A DNA stretch of 64,000 nucleotides from Streptomyces sp. NBC_00704. Lineage in GTDB: Bacteria; Actinomycetota; Actinomycetes; Streptomycetales; Streptomycetaceae. Where the stretch lies: positions 1,550,001-1,614,000 of the forward strand of contig NZ_CP109000.1 of assembly GCF_036226605.1 (NCBI RefSeq), given 5' to 3'. Below are positions 1 to 12,917 of the stretch, piece by piece (the stretch's first letter is position 1; each line of letters starts with the position of its first letter). The position numbers and the translations under genes are program-made. The notes under the pieces are model-generated. The model saw only the letters and a list, made by a program, of their open reading frames with translations, ran no database searches and was not told where the DNA came from.

Positions 1-73
1 TCCGGACGCGGAGTGAGCGTGCTGGTTCGCGCGGTGACGGCTGTCTGATTTCTCACAGGGCGAACGGCCCGGG

Positions 74-631
74 TCAGACGCTGCGGGCGCCGGCGGGGGT
101 GGTGCGCAGGAACTTGTGGTCCTTCCACTGCCAGCGGGCGTGGTCCTTGACGTCGGGGCAGCAGCTGGGGACGTCGGGGGTGGAGTAGCCGAGGAGGGTG
201 GCCGCGACGGCTCCGTCGGCGACGGTGAGGTCGGTGACGGTGTTGCGGGCCTTGGGGTCGACGAGGGTGGCGACGACGCGCGCGTGGGTGTCGCGGGGGC
301 CGCGGGTGAGGACGTAGACGCCGTCGGGCGGGGTGCCCATGGGGGCGTCGCAGTGGACGACGGCGACGGTTTCGGGGGTGCCGTCGCCGTCGAGGTCGCC
401 GGTGGCCTTCTTGACGACGAGTGCGGTGACGGGGCCGCAGTGCAGGGGGAAGTCGACGCCGGTGGTGGCGGGGGCCGCGGCGGGCGGGCCGGGGGCCTGG
501 GCGGCCGTGGCGGGTCCGGGCTGCAGCAGTGAGGAGAGGGCGACGACGCCGGCGACGGCGGTGGCGGTCGCGACCCAGTGGATGGGCCGGGTGTGGGTGT
601 GTGCCAGTTCCGGGACGGCGGAGTGCTGCAC
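74..631 (-). CDS. secreted/anchored hypothetical protein
   Basis: About 185 aa, function not recognised. I chose the GTG at 631 because an AGGAG box lies 9 nt upstream; the frame stays open to 694 but without a better ribosome site. A hydrophobic segment near residues 20-40 (HWVATATAVAGVVALSSLL) is a signal peptide or membrane anchor. A Pro/Ala-rich spacer follows, then a compact domain with GDLDGDGTPETVAVV, which resembles a calcium-binding FG-GAP/VCBS-type loop, and two adjacent Cys (SCCPD). This fits an exported small domain protein of actinomycetes. It follows trmI on the same strand, with a hairpin between them, so it may have its own promoter. Confidence 0.6.
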   Translation of the reverse strand: MQHSAVPELAHTHTRPIHWVATATAVAGVVALSSLLQPGPATAAQAPGPPAAAPATTGVDFPLHCGPVTALVVKKATGDLDGDGTPETVAVVHCDAPMGTPPDGVYVLTRGPRDTHARVVATLVDPKARNTVTDLTVADGAVAATLLGYSTPDVPSCCPDVKDHARWQWKDHKFLRTTPAGARSV

Positions 632-786
632 TACGGGTGTCTCCTGCGGGGCTGTGCCGGTGGGGTGGGGGGATTGGCCAGCATCGTGCCACACGTCACA
701 GGGCGGGGGAACGCCGGGGTGCGGGATTTCGGACGCAGGGGTCGGGCGGCCGGGGGCGGGCGGCCCGGGTCGGGGGTGAACTGGCG

Positions 787-838
787 AGGCGCCGTGGTGG
801 AGTTCCCGGTGGGTCGGGGGAACTCGGCCACGGCGCCT
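787..838 (-). terminator. terminator hairpin after trmI
   Basis: Long interrupted inverted repeat. The outer arm AGGCGCCGTGG pairs with CCACGGCGCCT and the inner arm GAGTTCCC with GGGAACTC, around a short G-rich loop. It starts about 30 nt downstream of the trmI stop codon. The gap 632-866 holds nothing else I recognise. Confidence 0.6.
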
Positions 839-866
839 TGTCGTTGTGGGTGGTGCGGGGTGCCGC

Positions 867-1769
867 TCAGCGGCCGGCGCCTCCGTCGGCGTTGGGGCCG
901 GAGTAGTCGTCGCCGTAGGCGCCCTTGGCGGGGCGGCGGCGGCGCATGGGGGGCTCCACGCCGTCGGCGAGGCGGCGGGCGGTGAGCAGGAAGCCGGTGT
1001 GGCCGATCATGCGGTGGTCCGGGCGGACGGCGAGGCCTTCGACGTGCCAGTTGCGGATCATCGACTCCCAGGCGGTGGGCTCGTTGAAGGAGCCGATCTC
1101 GCGGATGGACTCGACGGTCCGGGCGAGCTGGGTGGTGGTGGCGACGTAGCAGCACAGGATGCCGCCGGGGACGAGTGCCTTGGAGACGGCTTCGAGGCAT
1201 TCCCAGGGGGCGAGCATGTCGAGGATGACGCGGTCGACGTCGGTGTCGCTCAGGTTGTCCTGGAGGTCGCCGACGGTGAGCTGCCAGGCGGGGTGCGGGC
1301 CGCCGAAGTAGCGCTCCACGTTCTGCCGGGCGATCTCGGCGAAGTCCTCGCGGCGCTCGTAGGAGTGCAGCATGCCCTGGTCGCCGATGGCGCGCAGCAG
1401 GAAGCTGCTGAGGGAGCCGGAGCCGACGCCGGCTTCGACGACGCGTGCGCCGGCGAAGATGTCGGCGAAGGCGAGGATCTGCCCCGCGTCCTTGGGGTAG
1501 ACGACGGCCGCCCCGCGGGGCATGGACAGGACGTAGTCGGGGAGCAGGGGGCGCAGCGCGAGATAGGCGACGTTCCCGGTGGTGCGGACGACGCTGCCCT
1601 CGGGTGAGCCGATCAGTTCGTCGTGCGGGAAGGAACCCTTGTGGGTGTGGAAGTTCTTCCCGGCTTCGAGCGTGAACGTGTAGTGGCGGCCCTTGGGGTC
1701 GGTCAGCTGAACCTGGTCCCCGACCTTGAAGGGCCCGCGCCTGCGGGCGGCACCGGTCGGTTCGGACAT
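867..1769 (-). CDS. trmI: tRNA (adenine-58-N1)-methyltransferase TrmI
   Basis: 300 aa, close to the usual size of bacterial and archaeal TrmI. It transfers a methyl group from SAM to N1 of A58 in the tRNA T-loop and acts as a cytosolic tetramer. An N-terminal small beta-barrel (about residues 10-70, KVGDQVQLTDPKGRHYTF) precedes a Rossmann methyltransferase fold. The SAM motif VVEAGVGSGSLSSFLL lies near residue 105, and the family motif LDMLAPWE is near residue 185. The last 30 residues are a Gly/Arg-rich tail that looks disordered. It follows the M50 protease gene by 58 bp on the same strand, so co-transcription is likely. In many actinomycetes this gene sits next to the Pup-proteasome genes, which would lie just beyond the left edge here. 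Confidence 0.95.
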   Translation of the reverse strand: MSEPTGAARRRGPFKVGDQVQLTDPKGRHYTFTLEAGKNFHTHKGSFPHDELIGSPEGSVVRTTGNVAYLALRPLLPDYVLSMPRGAAVVYPKDAGQILAFADIFAGARVVEAGVGSGSLSSFLLRAIGDQGMLHSYERREDFAEIARQNVERYFGGPHPAWQLTVGDLQDNLSDTDVDRVILDMLAPWECLEAVSKALVPGGILCCYVATTTQLARTVESIREIGSFNEPTAWESMIRNWHVEGLAVRPDHRMIGHTGFLLTARRLADGVEPPMRRRRPAKGAYGDDYSGPNADGGAGR

Positions 1770-1827
1770 GTGACCAGCCTACCGGCGTTTGGCGGGGGCG
1801 CCGACCATCGTCCGGGGGGCGGGGTGG

Positions 1828-3333
1828 TCAGTTGGGGCGGGCCATGGCTTTGACGAAGGCGCGCTCGACGTCGGCGGCGGACAGGACGCCGAAGATCTCT
1901 CCGGTTTCCTCGACGACGAGGTATTCGGTGGCGGGGGTGGCGCGCAGGACGTCGAGGAGGTCTTCGCCTGCGAGTTCGGCGGAGACGCGCATGCCGTCGG
2001 TGAGGTCCTGGGCGAGGCCGCTGACGGCGACCCAGGGGCGGCGGTGTTCGGGGACGCCGACGATGGCGGCTTCCCGGACGAGGGAGAGGGGTTCGCCGTG
2101 GGCGTCGACGACGACGAGGGCGCGGGCGCCGGCGTCGTTGGCGCGGCGGAGGGCTTCGGAGAGGGGGGTGTGGGTCTCGACGGGGACGGCGCGGCGGGTG
2201 AGGGTGCGGGCGCGCAGTTCGGGGAGGTGTTCGCGCAGGCGGGCCATGCGCAGGCTGTTTCCGGCGCCGGTCCAGATGATGGCGGCGAGGATGGCGGCCA
2301 GGAGGGCGTCGGTGACGGTGTCCATGCCGACGCTGTCCTCGGCGCTGGAGCCGAGGGCGCCGGACTGGGTGAGCAGGGGGAGGCCGATGAGGACGGAGAC
2401 GGCGAGGGCGCGGCCGACCCAGGCGGCGGCGATGGTGCCGCTCATGGGTTTGCCGGTGATCTTCCAGACGACGGCGCGGAGCATGCGGCCGCCGTCGAGG
2501 GGGAGGCCGGGCAGCAGGTTGAAGATCGCGACGATGAGGTTGGAGATCATGAGGCCGGCGAGGAGGACGCCGGGGACGGTGCCGCGCTCGACGGGCTGCA
2601 TGGCGAGGTAGAAGAGGCCGGAGAGGGCGAGGGAGAGGAGGGGGCCGACGAAGGCGAGCCAGAACTCGCGGCCGGGGGTCTCGGCTTCCTTCTCGATCTC
2701 GGAGACGCCGCCGAAGAACTGGAGCTGGATGCGGCGGACGGGGAGTTCGAAGCGGAGGGCGGCGACGGTGTGGGCGAGTTCGTGGATGAGGACGGAGGCG
2801 TAGAAGGCGACGGCGAAGAAGAGGGAGACGAGGTAGCGGGCGGCGCCGAGTTCGGGGAGCACGCGGTCGAGCTGGCCGCCGAAGACCCAGGTGATGAGGG
2901 CGGCGACGAGGAACCAGCTGGGGGCGACGTAGACGGGGACGCCGAAGGGGCGGCCCATGAGGAGGCCGCCGCGGGGCTGCTCCGGGGGGCGTGCGGGCGG
3001 GGGGCCCTTGGGGAGGCCGGGGGGGGTGGGGCGGGGGGCGGCGGGCTCGGCGCGGTCGGCTGCGTCGGCGGGCTGGGCCGGGTGTGCGTGGGGGGTCTGG
3101 GCTGTGGGGGCCGCGTCGTCGCCCGTGGTGGCGCCGGGGGTGCGGTCGGGGTGTTCGGCGCGGGGGGCGCGGTCGTCGTCCGGCGTCGGCGGGTGTTGGG
3201 GGGTGTCCGGGGGGCCGTCGGCCGGGGCCGGGCTCGGCCGGGGGTCGGTGGCCGGGGACGCAGGTGTGGAGGGGTGCTCGGCCGACTGTTCGTTGTCCGG
3301 CCGCGGCCGCCCGCTCCCGCCGCTTTCCACCAC
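1828..3333 (-). CDS. site-2 protease family M50 metalloprotease with CBS pair
   Basis: 501 aa from a GTG preceded by CGAGGGGACACC; the open frame upstream to 4125 is antisense to the nuclease gene and is not coding. Residues 1-120 are Pro/Asp/Ala-rich and probably disordered in the cytoplasm. A multi-pass membrane protease domain follows, with the zinc motif HELAH at 184-188 and the third ligand in LPLDGGR (about 278-283), as in SpoIVFB/Rv2869c-type proteases. A C-terminal CBS domain pair (about 375-495) suggests regulation by an adenine nucleotide. Such enzymes cleave transmembrane anti-sigma factors or similar substrates; no candidate substrate is encoded nearby. Divergent from the nuclease gene at 3521 and upstream of trmI. 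Confidence 0.93.
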   Translation of the reverse strand: MVESGGSGRPRPDNEQSAEHPSTPASPATDPRPSPAPADGPPDTPQHPPTPDDDRAPRAEHPDRTPGATTGDDAAPTAQTPHAHPAQPADAADRAEPAAPRPTPPGLPKGPPPARPPEQPRGGLLMGRPFGVPVYVAPSWFLVAALITWVFGGQLDRVLPELGAARYLVSLFFAVAFYASVLIHELAHTVAALRFELPVRRIQLQFFGGVSEIEKEAETPGREFWLAFVGPLLSLALSGLFYLAMQPVERGTVPGVLLAGLMISNLIVAIFNLLPGLPLDGGRMLRAVVWKITGKPMSGTIAAAWVGRALAVSVLIGLPLLTQSGALGSSAEDSVGMDTVTDALLAAILAAIIWTGAGNSLRMARLREHLPELRARTLTRRAVPVETHTPLSEALRRANDAGARALVVVDAHGEPLSLVREAAIVGVPEHRRPWVAVSGLAQDLTDGMRVSAELAGEDLLDVLRATPATEYLVVEETGEIFGVLSAADVERAFVKAMARPN

Positions 3334-3520
3334 GGTGTCCCCTCGATCGATGCGTCTCCCGCCGGTGCCGGGCGGGAGGGTCTGGCACCGATGGTATGCG
3401 GCGGAGGTGATCTGTTCCGCCCGGCACCCCCCGTGTTTTCCCGGCGGGCCTGGTGTCCGGAGGGGTGGGCGGGGTGCGGGAGGGGGTGACTGTCGGTGGC
3501 GGGCCGTAAGGTCTGTGGTC

Positions 3521-4579
<1,059 letters not shown>

Positions 4580-4593
4580 AGAAGGAGATTCAT

Positions 4594-5265
4594 GTGGCCA
4601 TCCGCGTCCTACTGGTCGACGACCAGCCGCTGCTGCGCACGGGCTTTCGGATGATTCTGGAGGCCGAGCAGGACATCGCGGTCGTCGGTGAGGCCGGAGA
4701 CGGCCTGCAGGCTCTGGACCAGGTGCGGGCGTTGCAGCCCGATGTGGTGCTGATGGACATTCGCATGCCGCGGATGGACGGGGTGGAGGCGACCCGTCAG
4801 ATCACCGGGCCCGGGCGGGACGGGCCGGCGAAGGTGCTGGTGCTGACGACGTTCGATCTCGACGAGTACGTGGTGGAGGCGTTGCGGGCGGGGGCGAGCG
4901 GGTTCCTGCTGAAGGACGCGCCGGCGGTCGAACTGGTGCAGGCGATCCGGGTGGTGGCCGCGGGTGAGGCCATGCTGGCGCCGAGCATCACGCGCCGGCT
5001 GCTGGACAAGTACGCCACGCATCTGCCGTCGGGCGACGAGCCGGTGCCGGACACGCTGCACACGCTCACCGACCGTGAGGTGGAGGTGCTGAAGCTGGTG
5101 GCCCGGGGGCTGTCGAACGCGGAGATCGCGGCGGATCTGTTCGTCAGCGAGACGACGGTGAAGACGCATGTCGGGCATGTGCTGACGAAGCTGGGGCTGC
5201 GCGACCGGGTGCAGGCGGCGGTGTACGCGTACGAGAGCGGTCTGGTGCGTCCGGGCGCCCAGTAG
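4594..5265 (+). CDS. NarL/FixJ-family response regulator (orphan)
   Basis: 223 aa. The GTG at 4594 is placed 6 nt after a strong GAAGGAG ribosome site. Receiver domain residues 1-120: acidic pair D9-D10, phospho-acceptor D55 (LMDIRMPRMDG), the switch Thr in VLVLTTFD, and Lys in FLLKDAP. A LuxR-type helix-turn-helix covers about 148-212 (LTDREVEVLKLVARGLSNAEIAADLFVSETTVKTH). No histidine kinase gene adjoins it, so the partner kinase is elsewhere or it works as an orphan regulator. It probably shares a transcript with the nuclease gene and is closed by the hairpin at 5288. Confidence 0.93.
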   Translation: MAIRVLLVDDQPLLRTGFRMILEAEQDIAVVGEAGDGLQALDQVRALQPDVVLMDIRMPRMDGVEATRQITGPGRDGPAKVLVLTTFDLDEYVVEALRAGASGFLLKDAPAVELVQAIRVVAAGEAMLAPSITRRLLDKYATHLPSGDEPVPDTLHTLTDREVEVLKLVARGLSNAEIAADLFVSETTVKTHVGHVLTKLGLRDRVQAAVYAYESGLVRPGAQ

Positions 5266-5287
5266 GCGCGGCATGGCCGGCGACGGT

Positions 5288-5317
5288 GAAGGGCGCCCCC
5301 CGCGGGGGGCGCCCTTC
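5288..5317. terminator. bidirectional terminator hairpin
   Basis: Perfect 30-nt palindrome made of GAAGGGCGCCCCC, a CGCG centre and the complementary arm. It sits between the convergent response regulator and solute-binding protein genes and can serve both strands. Confidence 0.85.
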
Positions 5318-5341
5318 GTCGTGCGTGGTGTCCGGGGTGGG

Positions 5342-6949
5342 TCAGCTGCTGGAGCCGCGGCCGAGCTCCCACAGTTGCAGGGTGGCGGAGGAGTTGAGCA
5401 CGTAGGCCGTGCCGGTGACGTCGTTGTTGGCGGCGACGTACTGCTTGCCCTGCCACAGCGGGAGGATCGGGACGTCCTTGGCGACGATGTCCTGGGCCTC
5501 GGTCAGGCTCTTGCCGGCGCTGAGGCGGTCGGCCTCACGGCGGGAGGCCGGGATCAGCTTGTTGATGATGTCGCTGTTGGAGTAGGGGGACTTGAGGAAG
5601 TTGTCCTTGTCCAGGAAGGGCGCGACGAAGTTGTCGGCGTCGGGGAAGTCGGGGAACCAGCCCATGCCGTAGACGGCGTACTCACCCTTGCGTTCGGCCG
5701 GGATGAAGGAGTCCCACTCGGTGCCCTTGATGGTGACGTCGAACAGGCCGCTGTCGTTGAGCTGCTTCTGCAGGGTCTGGAACTCCTGCTTGGTGGCAGG
5801 ACCGTAGTGGTCGGTCGTGTAGTTCAGCGTCAGCTTCACCGGGGTGGTGATGTCGGCGTCGGCCAGCATGGACTTGGCCTTGCCGACGTTCGGGTCGCCG
5901 TAGGTGTTGAAGAACGAGTTGGAGTGGCCGGTGACGCTGGCCGGGACGAGCGAGTAGAGGGGCTCGGCCTGGGAGCCGTACACGGCGGAGACGAGCTGGC
6001 TGCGGTCGATGATCTGGGCCATCGCCTGGCGCACGGCCTTGGACTTGACCGCGGGGTCCGTGGTGTCGAAGGCGAGGTAGCGGATCTCGAGGCCGTTGAG
6101 TTCGACGAGGTCGATGTCGCCGCTCGCGGAGGACTCGGAGAGCTTGCGGATCTGCTCCGGCGACATGGTGCGGGTCATGAGGTCGATGTCGCCCTTTTGC
6201 AGGGCGGTGCCCATGGCCTCGGCGTCCTTGAAGGACACCATGTCGACGTTGTCGTTGTTCACCGTCAGGGTCCCCTTGTAGTGGGGGTTCTTGGTGAACA
6301 CGGCCTTGGTCATCTGGTCGCCGTCGGTCTCGGCCTTGAGGGTGTAGGGGCCGGATCCGTCGACGTCGAAACCGTCGCGCAGTTTGTTCTTGTCGTAGTC
6401 GGCGGGGTTGACGATGCCGGCGACCGGGGTCGACAGCTTGAAGGGGAACGTCGCGTCCGCGGTCTTGAGATGGAAGATGACTTCGTTGTCGCCCTGCGTT
6501 TCGATGGTGTCGATCGTGGACAGCAGGGCGAAGACGCCGGAGTCGGCCTTGATGGAGCGGGCGCGCTCGATGGAGAACTTGACGTCCTTGGCGGTCACGT
6601 CGTCGCCGTTGGCGAACTTCAGGCCGCTGCGCAGCTTGCAGGAGTAGCGCTCGTTGCCGGTGTCGGTGAAGCCGCAGCTCTCGGCCGCCTCGGGGACGGG
6701 CTCGCCCTCGCCCTTGGGCTGGATCATCAGCGTCTGCACGGTCTGGCGCAGGATGTTCCAGGTGCCGACGTCGTAGGAGTACGCCGGGTCGAGCGGGGCC
6801 GGGGCGTCCTTCGTGGCCGTGAACCGGTCGGTGGTGCCGACGACGATGGCGTCGCCGCTGCCGCTCCCGCCGTCGGTTCCGCCGCAGGCCGCGAGTGCGG
6901 GCGCGAGCAGACCGACCACGGCCGGCAGCACCAAAGTCTTACGGTTCAT
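5342..6949 (-). CDS. family 5 ABC substrate-binding lipoprotein (peptide-type)
   Basis: 535 aa, the normal length for DppA/OppA-type (SBP_bac_5) binding proteins. The lipoprotein signal peptide carries the lipobox LAAC with C22, followed by a Gly/Ser linker; the mature protein is tethered to the outer face of the membrane. It then binds peptides or other small oligomers, and the aromatic-rich GEYAVYGMGWFPDFPDADNF segment is typical of the family. There are no permease or ATPase genes beside it, so it is an orphan receptor that must share a transporter encoded elsewhere, or act in sensing. It is flanked downstream by a strong terminator and upstream by a 476-bp gap. Confidence 0.93.
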   Translation of the reverse strand: MNRKTLVLPAVVGLLAPALAACGGTDGGSGSGDAIVVGTTDRFTATKDAPAPLDPAYSYDVGTWNILRQTVQTLMIQPKGEGEPVPEAAESCGFTDTGNERYSCKLRSGLKFANGDDVTAKDVKFSIERARSIKADSGVFALLSTIDTIETQGDNEVIFHLKTADATFPFKLSTPVAGIVNPADYDKNKLRDGFDVDGSGPYTLKAETDGDQMTKAVFTKNPHYKGTLTVNNDNVDMVSFKDAEAMGTALQKGDIDLMTRTMSPEQIRKLSESSASGDIDLVELNGLEIRYLAFDTTDPAVKSKAVRQAMAQIIDRSQLVSAVYGSQAEPLYSLVPASVTGHSNSFFNTYGDPNVGKAKSMLADADITTPVKLTLNYTTDHYGPATKQEFQTLQKQLNDSGLFDVTIKGTEWDSFIPAERKGEYAVYGMGWFPDFPDADNFVAPFLDKDNFLKSPYSNSDIINKLIPASRREADRLSAGKSLTEAQDIVAKDVPILPLWQGKQYVAANNDVTGTAYVLNSSATLQLWELGRGSSS

Positions 6950-7425
6950 GCTCGAGTTTCTCCAGAGCTGTCGGTCCGTGTATCCGGCATGCAGGGGTGG
7001 CGCTGCGGATCACGGGGGTAGGGCGATGTTCTCGCGACGAGATTAGTCGGGGCCGACAGGAGGGTTGACGGCCACCGGAGTTGAAGCCCCCTCACGCAGC
7101 GAAACCGGCTGTGGACGCACTGAACAGCCGTCACCGGAAGGATTCGTACACCCGCTTACCAATCGGGACACAAGGATGCGTCCGCACGGGTCCGGCGAGG
7201 CCGCCAGGCATACGGAGAGTCATCTGTCGAGACCCGCGCGGGTGGGGAACGTCACACGCATAAACAGTTCGGGCGGCACGGAATTCGACCGCCGGGCGAC
7301 GCTGCGTGAAGATCGGAATTCGTTGGCGGGCGGAACCGCCGAATTCCCCGCTATCGACGGTGCACGCTGGGTGAACGCCTCTCGCATTTCCGTCATCGGC
7401 CGCTCACCAATGATCGCGGCGGCGA
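6950..7425. other. intergenic region, no gene seen
   Basis: 476 bp between two minus-strand genes. It must carry the promoter of the binding-protein gene (ribosome site GGAG about 12 nt before ATG 6949) and the 3' end of the phosphatase transcript. Short open frames here show no coding-type third-position bias and no ribosome sites, and I reject them. Two hairpins at its right end are listed separately. Confidence 0.6.
7315..7347 (-). terminator. hairpin downstream of HAD phosphatase
   Basis: GGAATTC...GGCGG pairs with CCGCC...GAATTCC with a 3-nt bulge (GTT). It lies about 80 nt past the phosphatase stop codon. GGAATTCG occurs again at 7280, making a loose direct repeat. A terminator role is an inference. 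Confidence 0.4.
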
Positions 7426-7428
7426 TCA
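7411..7428 (-). terminator. hairpin overlapping HAD stop codon
   Basis: TGATCGC and GCGATCA arms around GGCG. The right arm contains the stop codon of the phosphatase gene, so the hairpin forms exactly at the end of the coding sequence. Confidence 0.4.
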
Positions 7429-8124
7429 TCGGAGCAGCATCAGGCCGCGCAGAAACGTCAGGTCGACCTGCTCCAGGGAGGAGACGACGGTGCGGCGCGG
7501 GGCGGGCGCGATGGGGGCGACGGAGGGCACGGCGACCACGTGGCATCCGGCGGCCTCCGCCGAGGCGACCCCGGTGGCCGTGTCCTCGACGACGGCGCAG
7601 CGGGCGGGGTCCACGCCCAGACGCGCTGCGGCGAACAGGTAGGGGTCCGGGTGGGGCTTGGTGCGCGGGACCTCGTCGCCGGCCACGGTGAGCCGGAAGT
7701 TCTCGGCGCCGAGCGCGGTGAGGACGCGGTCGATGATGCGCCGGTGCGAGGCGGAGACGAGGGCGGTGGGCACCTCGTGCTCGGCGAGTTCCGCCAGCAG
7801 CCGGGTGGCGCCCGGCATCAGGGGCAGGGCGCGGGTGATGCGGTCCTCGAAGCCCTCGTTGAGCAGGACGGCGAGTTCGTCGAGGGTGACGTCGGCTCCG
7901 GTCGCGTCGATCAGGAACCCGGCGCTGCGGCTCATGGGGCCGCCGACCACGACATGGCGCCAGGAGTCGTCGAGGGGGTGGCCGAGGCGGGCGAAGACCT
8001 CGACCTCGACGTCCCACCAGAAGCCCTCGGTGTCCACCAGAGTGCCGTCCATGTCGAGAAGCACGGCTTGCAGGGCCGAGCCCTGGGCCGTGCGGGTGAC
8101 GGGCGCGGGAACCGTGCTGGTCAT
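7426..8124 (-). CDS. HAD-superfamily sugar-phosphatase/phosphoglucomutase-like hydrolase
   Basis: 232 aa. ATG 8124 follows a near-perfect AAGGAGGT site. The HAD motif I, DMDGTLVD, at about residues 24-31 supplies both catalytic Asp residues. A helical cap (about 40-110), motif II Ser (ALVSASHRR), motif III Lys (PRTKPHPDPY) and motif IV VVEDTATG complete the fold. The arrangement fits the beta-phosphoglucomutase/CbbY subfamily: small phosphosugar hydrolysis or phosphoryl transfer in the cytosol. The substrate cannot be predicted from sequence. It is downstream of metH but separated by a strong hairpin. Confidence 0.9.
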   Translation of the reverse strand: MTSTVPAPVTRTAQGSALQAVLLDMDGTLVDTEGFWWDVEVEVFARLGHPLDDSWRHVVVGGPMSRSAGFLIDATGADVTLDELAVLLNEGFEDRITRALPLMPGATRLLAELAEHEVPTALVSASHRRIIDRVLTALGAENFRLTVAGDEVPRTKPHPDPYLFAAARLGVDPARCAVVEDTATGVASAEAAGCHVVAVPSVAPIAPAPRRTVVSSLEQVDLTFLRGLMLLR

Positions 8125-8149
8125 CCGCGTACCTCCTTGTGAGGGACGA

Positions 8150-8181
8150 GCAGGCCGGTTCCCGCTGGGGAACCGGCCTGC
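8150..8181 (-). terminator. terminator between metH and HAD gene
   Basis: 14-bp perfect stem GCAGGCCGGTTCCC with loop GCTG. It is about 80 nt past the metH stop and just ahead of the phosphatase ribosome site, so it should limit read-through from metH. Confidence 0.75.
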
Positions 8182-8258
8182 AGTGGACCGACCAGTGTAC
8201 GACTTGTCCGATCAGTGTGCCCGGTGGCGCGCCTGAGGCGGGCCGGGGCGTCCCGTCG

Positions 8259-11777
<3,519 letters not shown>

Positions 11778-11797
11778 GTAAGGGCTCCCTCAGATGC

Positions 11798-11866
11798 GAC
11801 GGCTGTCGGCTTTGCGTCGTCTCGGGATGCGGGTGGAGCGGCTTCCCGAGCGGTGCGCACGCCGTC
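11798..11866 (-). promoter_or_regulatory. nested inverted repeats in metH leader
   Basis: In metH mRNA sense, an outer arm GACGGC (11866-11861) pairs with GCCGTC (11803-11798) and encloses a hairpin with arms CTCGGGA and TCCCGAG (11850-11844 with 11827-11821). It sits 20-90 nt ahead of the start codon. I see no cobalamin-box or SAM-riboswitch signature, so a leader regulatory role is only a possibility. Confidence 0.3.
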
Positions 11867-12074
11867 AGGGTAGCCGGGACGGAGGCCTTATGGTCAGGGG
11901 CGTCCACGGGGCGGACGGCTCCCGCGCGGCGGACCGGGCCCCCGCGCGGTGCGCGGACGGCCGGTCCGGCCGTGCGGCGGCGCGTGGGCTTCGCTCGGGC
12001 GACGGGCGCGCCGCGTCCGGGGGACGGCTCGCGTGACACGAATCGACCGACCATTAGCGGGAGGTCGACATGGA

Positions 12075-12100
12075 CCGGTAGTGTTCGACATTGCCGAACG
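12075..12100. promoter_or_regulatory. candidate GylR operator upstream of gylR
   Basis: The site reads CCGGTAG then TGTTCGACATTGCCGAAC; GTTCG and CGAAC form an inverted repeat. Nearly the same sequence occurs on the opposite strand upstream of glpF (13191-13214). It ends 52 bp before the gylR ATG, fitting autoregulation. The link to GylR is inferred from location and similarity. Confidence 0.65.
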
Positions 12101-12152
12101 ACGGCAGCGGATGCCGTGGTTGACGGTCGAAGGAGACGGAGGCAGGACTGCG

Positions 12153-12917
12153 ATGGCACGGAACATCCAGTCGGTCGAACGTGCGGCCGCGATGCTGCGG
12201 CTGCTGGCCGGCGGCGAGCGGCGCCTGGGCCTGTCGGACATCGCCTCGTCGACGGGCCTGGCCAAGGGCACCGCGCACGGGATCCTGCGCACGCTCCAGC
12301 AGGAGGGCTTCGTCGAGCAGGACGACGCCTCCGGGCGCTACCAGCTGGGCGCGGAGCTGCTGCGCCTGGGCACCACCTACCTGGACGTGCACGAGCTGCG
12401 CGCGCGTGCCCTGGTGTGGACGGACGACCTGGCCCGCTCCAGCGGCGAGAGCGTCCACCTGGGGGTCCTGCACCAGCGGGGCGTGCTGATCGTGCACCAC
12501 GTGTTCCGGCCCGACGACAGCCGGCAGGTGCTGGAGATCGGGGCCATGCAGCCGCTGCACTCCACGGCCCTGGGCAAGGTGCTGTCGGCCTACGACCCGG
12601 TGGCCCACAGCGAGGCCATGGAGGTCGACCGCAAGCCGTTCACCGACCGCACGGTGTGCGAGCCGGACGCCTTCGAGCACATCCTCGACCTCACGCGCGC
12701 GCGTGGTTACGCGGCCGACGTGGAGGAGACCTGGGAGGGTGTGGCGTCGATCGCCGCACCCATCCACGACCGGCGGCGCATGCCCGTCGGCGCGGTCGCG
12801 ATCACCGGCGCCGTGGAGCGGCTGGCGCGCGACGGCGAGCTGCGTCCCGAGCTGATCGCGGCGGTGCGGGACTGCGCCCGCGCGGTGTCGCGGGACCTGG
12901 GCGCCAAACGCTTCTGA
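12153..12917 (+). CDS. gylR: IclR-family glycerol operon regulator GylR
   Basis: 254 aa from ATG 12153 (GGAGGCAGG upstream), the expected size of GylR; the upstream open frame from 11949 lacks a ribosome site. The N-terminal winged helix is at about residues 5-65 (QSVERAAAMLRLLAGGERRLGLSDIASSTG..). The IclR effector domain is at about 75-250 (HSTALGKVLSAYDP, YAADVEETWEGVASIAAPI). It is known to repress the glycerol catabolic operon and itself, with induction by glycerol-3-phosphate, and lies directly upstream of glpFKD in the same orientation, as in S. coelicolor. Confidence 0.95.
   Translation: MARNIQSVERAAAMLRLLAGGERRLGLSDIASSTGLAKGTAHGILRTLQQEGFVEQDDASGRYQLGAELLRLGTTYLDVHELRARALVWTDDLARSSGESVHLGVLHQRGVLIVHHVFRPDDSRQVLEIGAMQPLHSTALGKVLSAYDPVAHSEAMEVDRKPFTDRTVCEPDAFEHILDLTRARGYAADVEETWEGVASIAAPIHDRRRMPVGAVAITGAVERLARDGELRPELIAAVRDCARAVSRDLGAKRF

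Larger units (their letters stand above)
11778..12152. other. metH-gylR divergent intergenic region
   Basis: 375 bp holding the promoters of metH (minus) and gylR (plus). Apart from the nested repeats near metH and the GylR-type palindrome near gylR, I recognise no further element. Confidence 0.6.

Noticed and set aside
7065..7691. 208-codon plus-strand frame in the 6950-7425 gap
   Set aside because: It has no ribosome site, runs antisense into the HAD phosphatase gene and turns Arg/Pro-rich there, and its N-terminal part lacks coding-type third-position bias.
11778..11948. Cobalamin or SAH riboswitch before metH
   Set aside because: I could not find the conserved B12-box or the SAH-riboswitch core in the leader. 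Only simple nested hairpins are visible.
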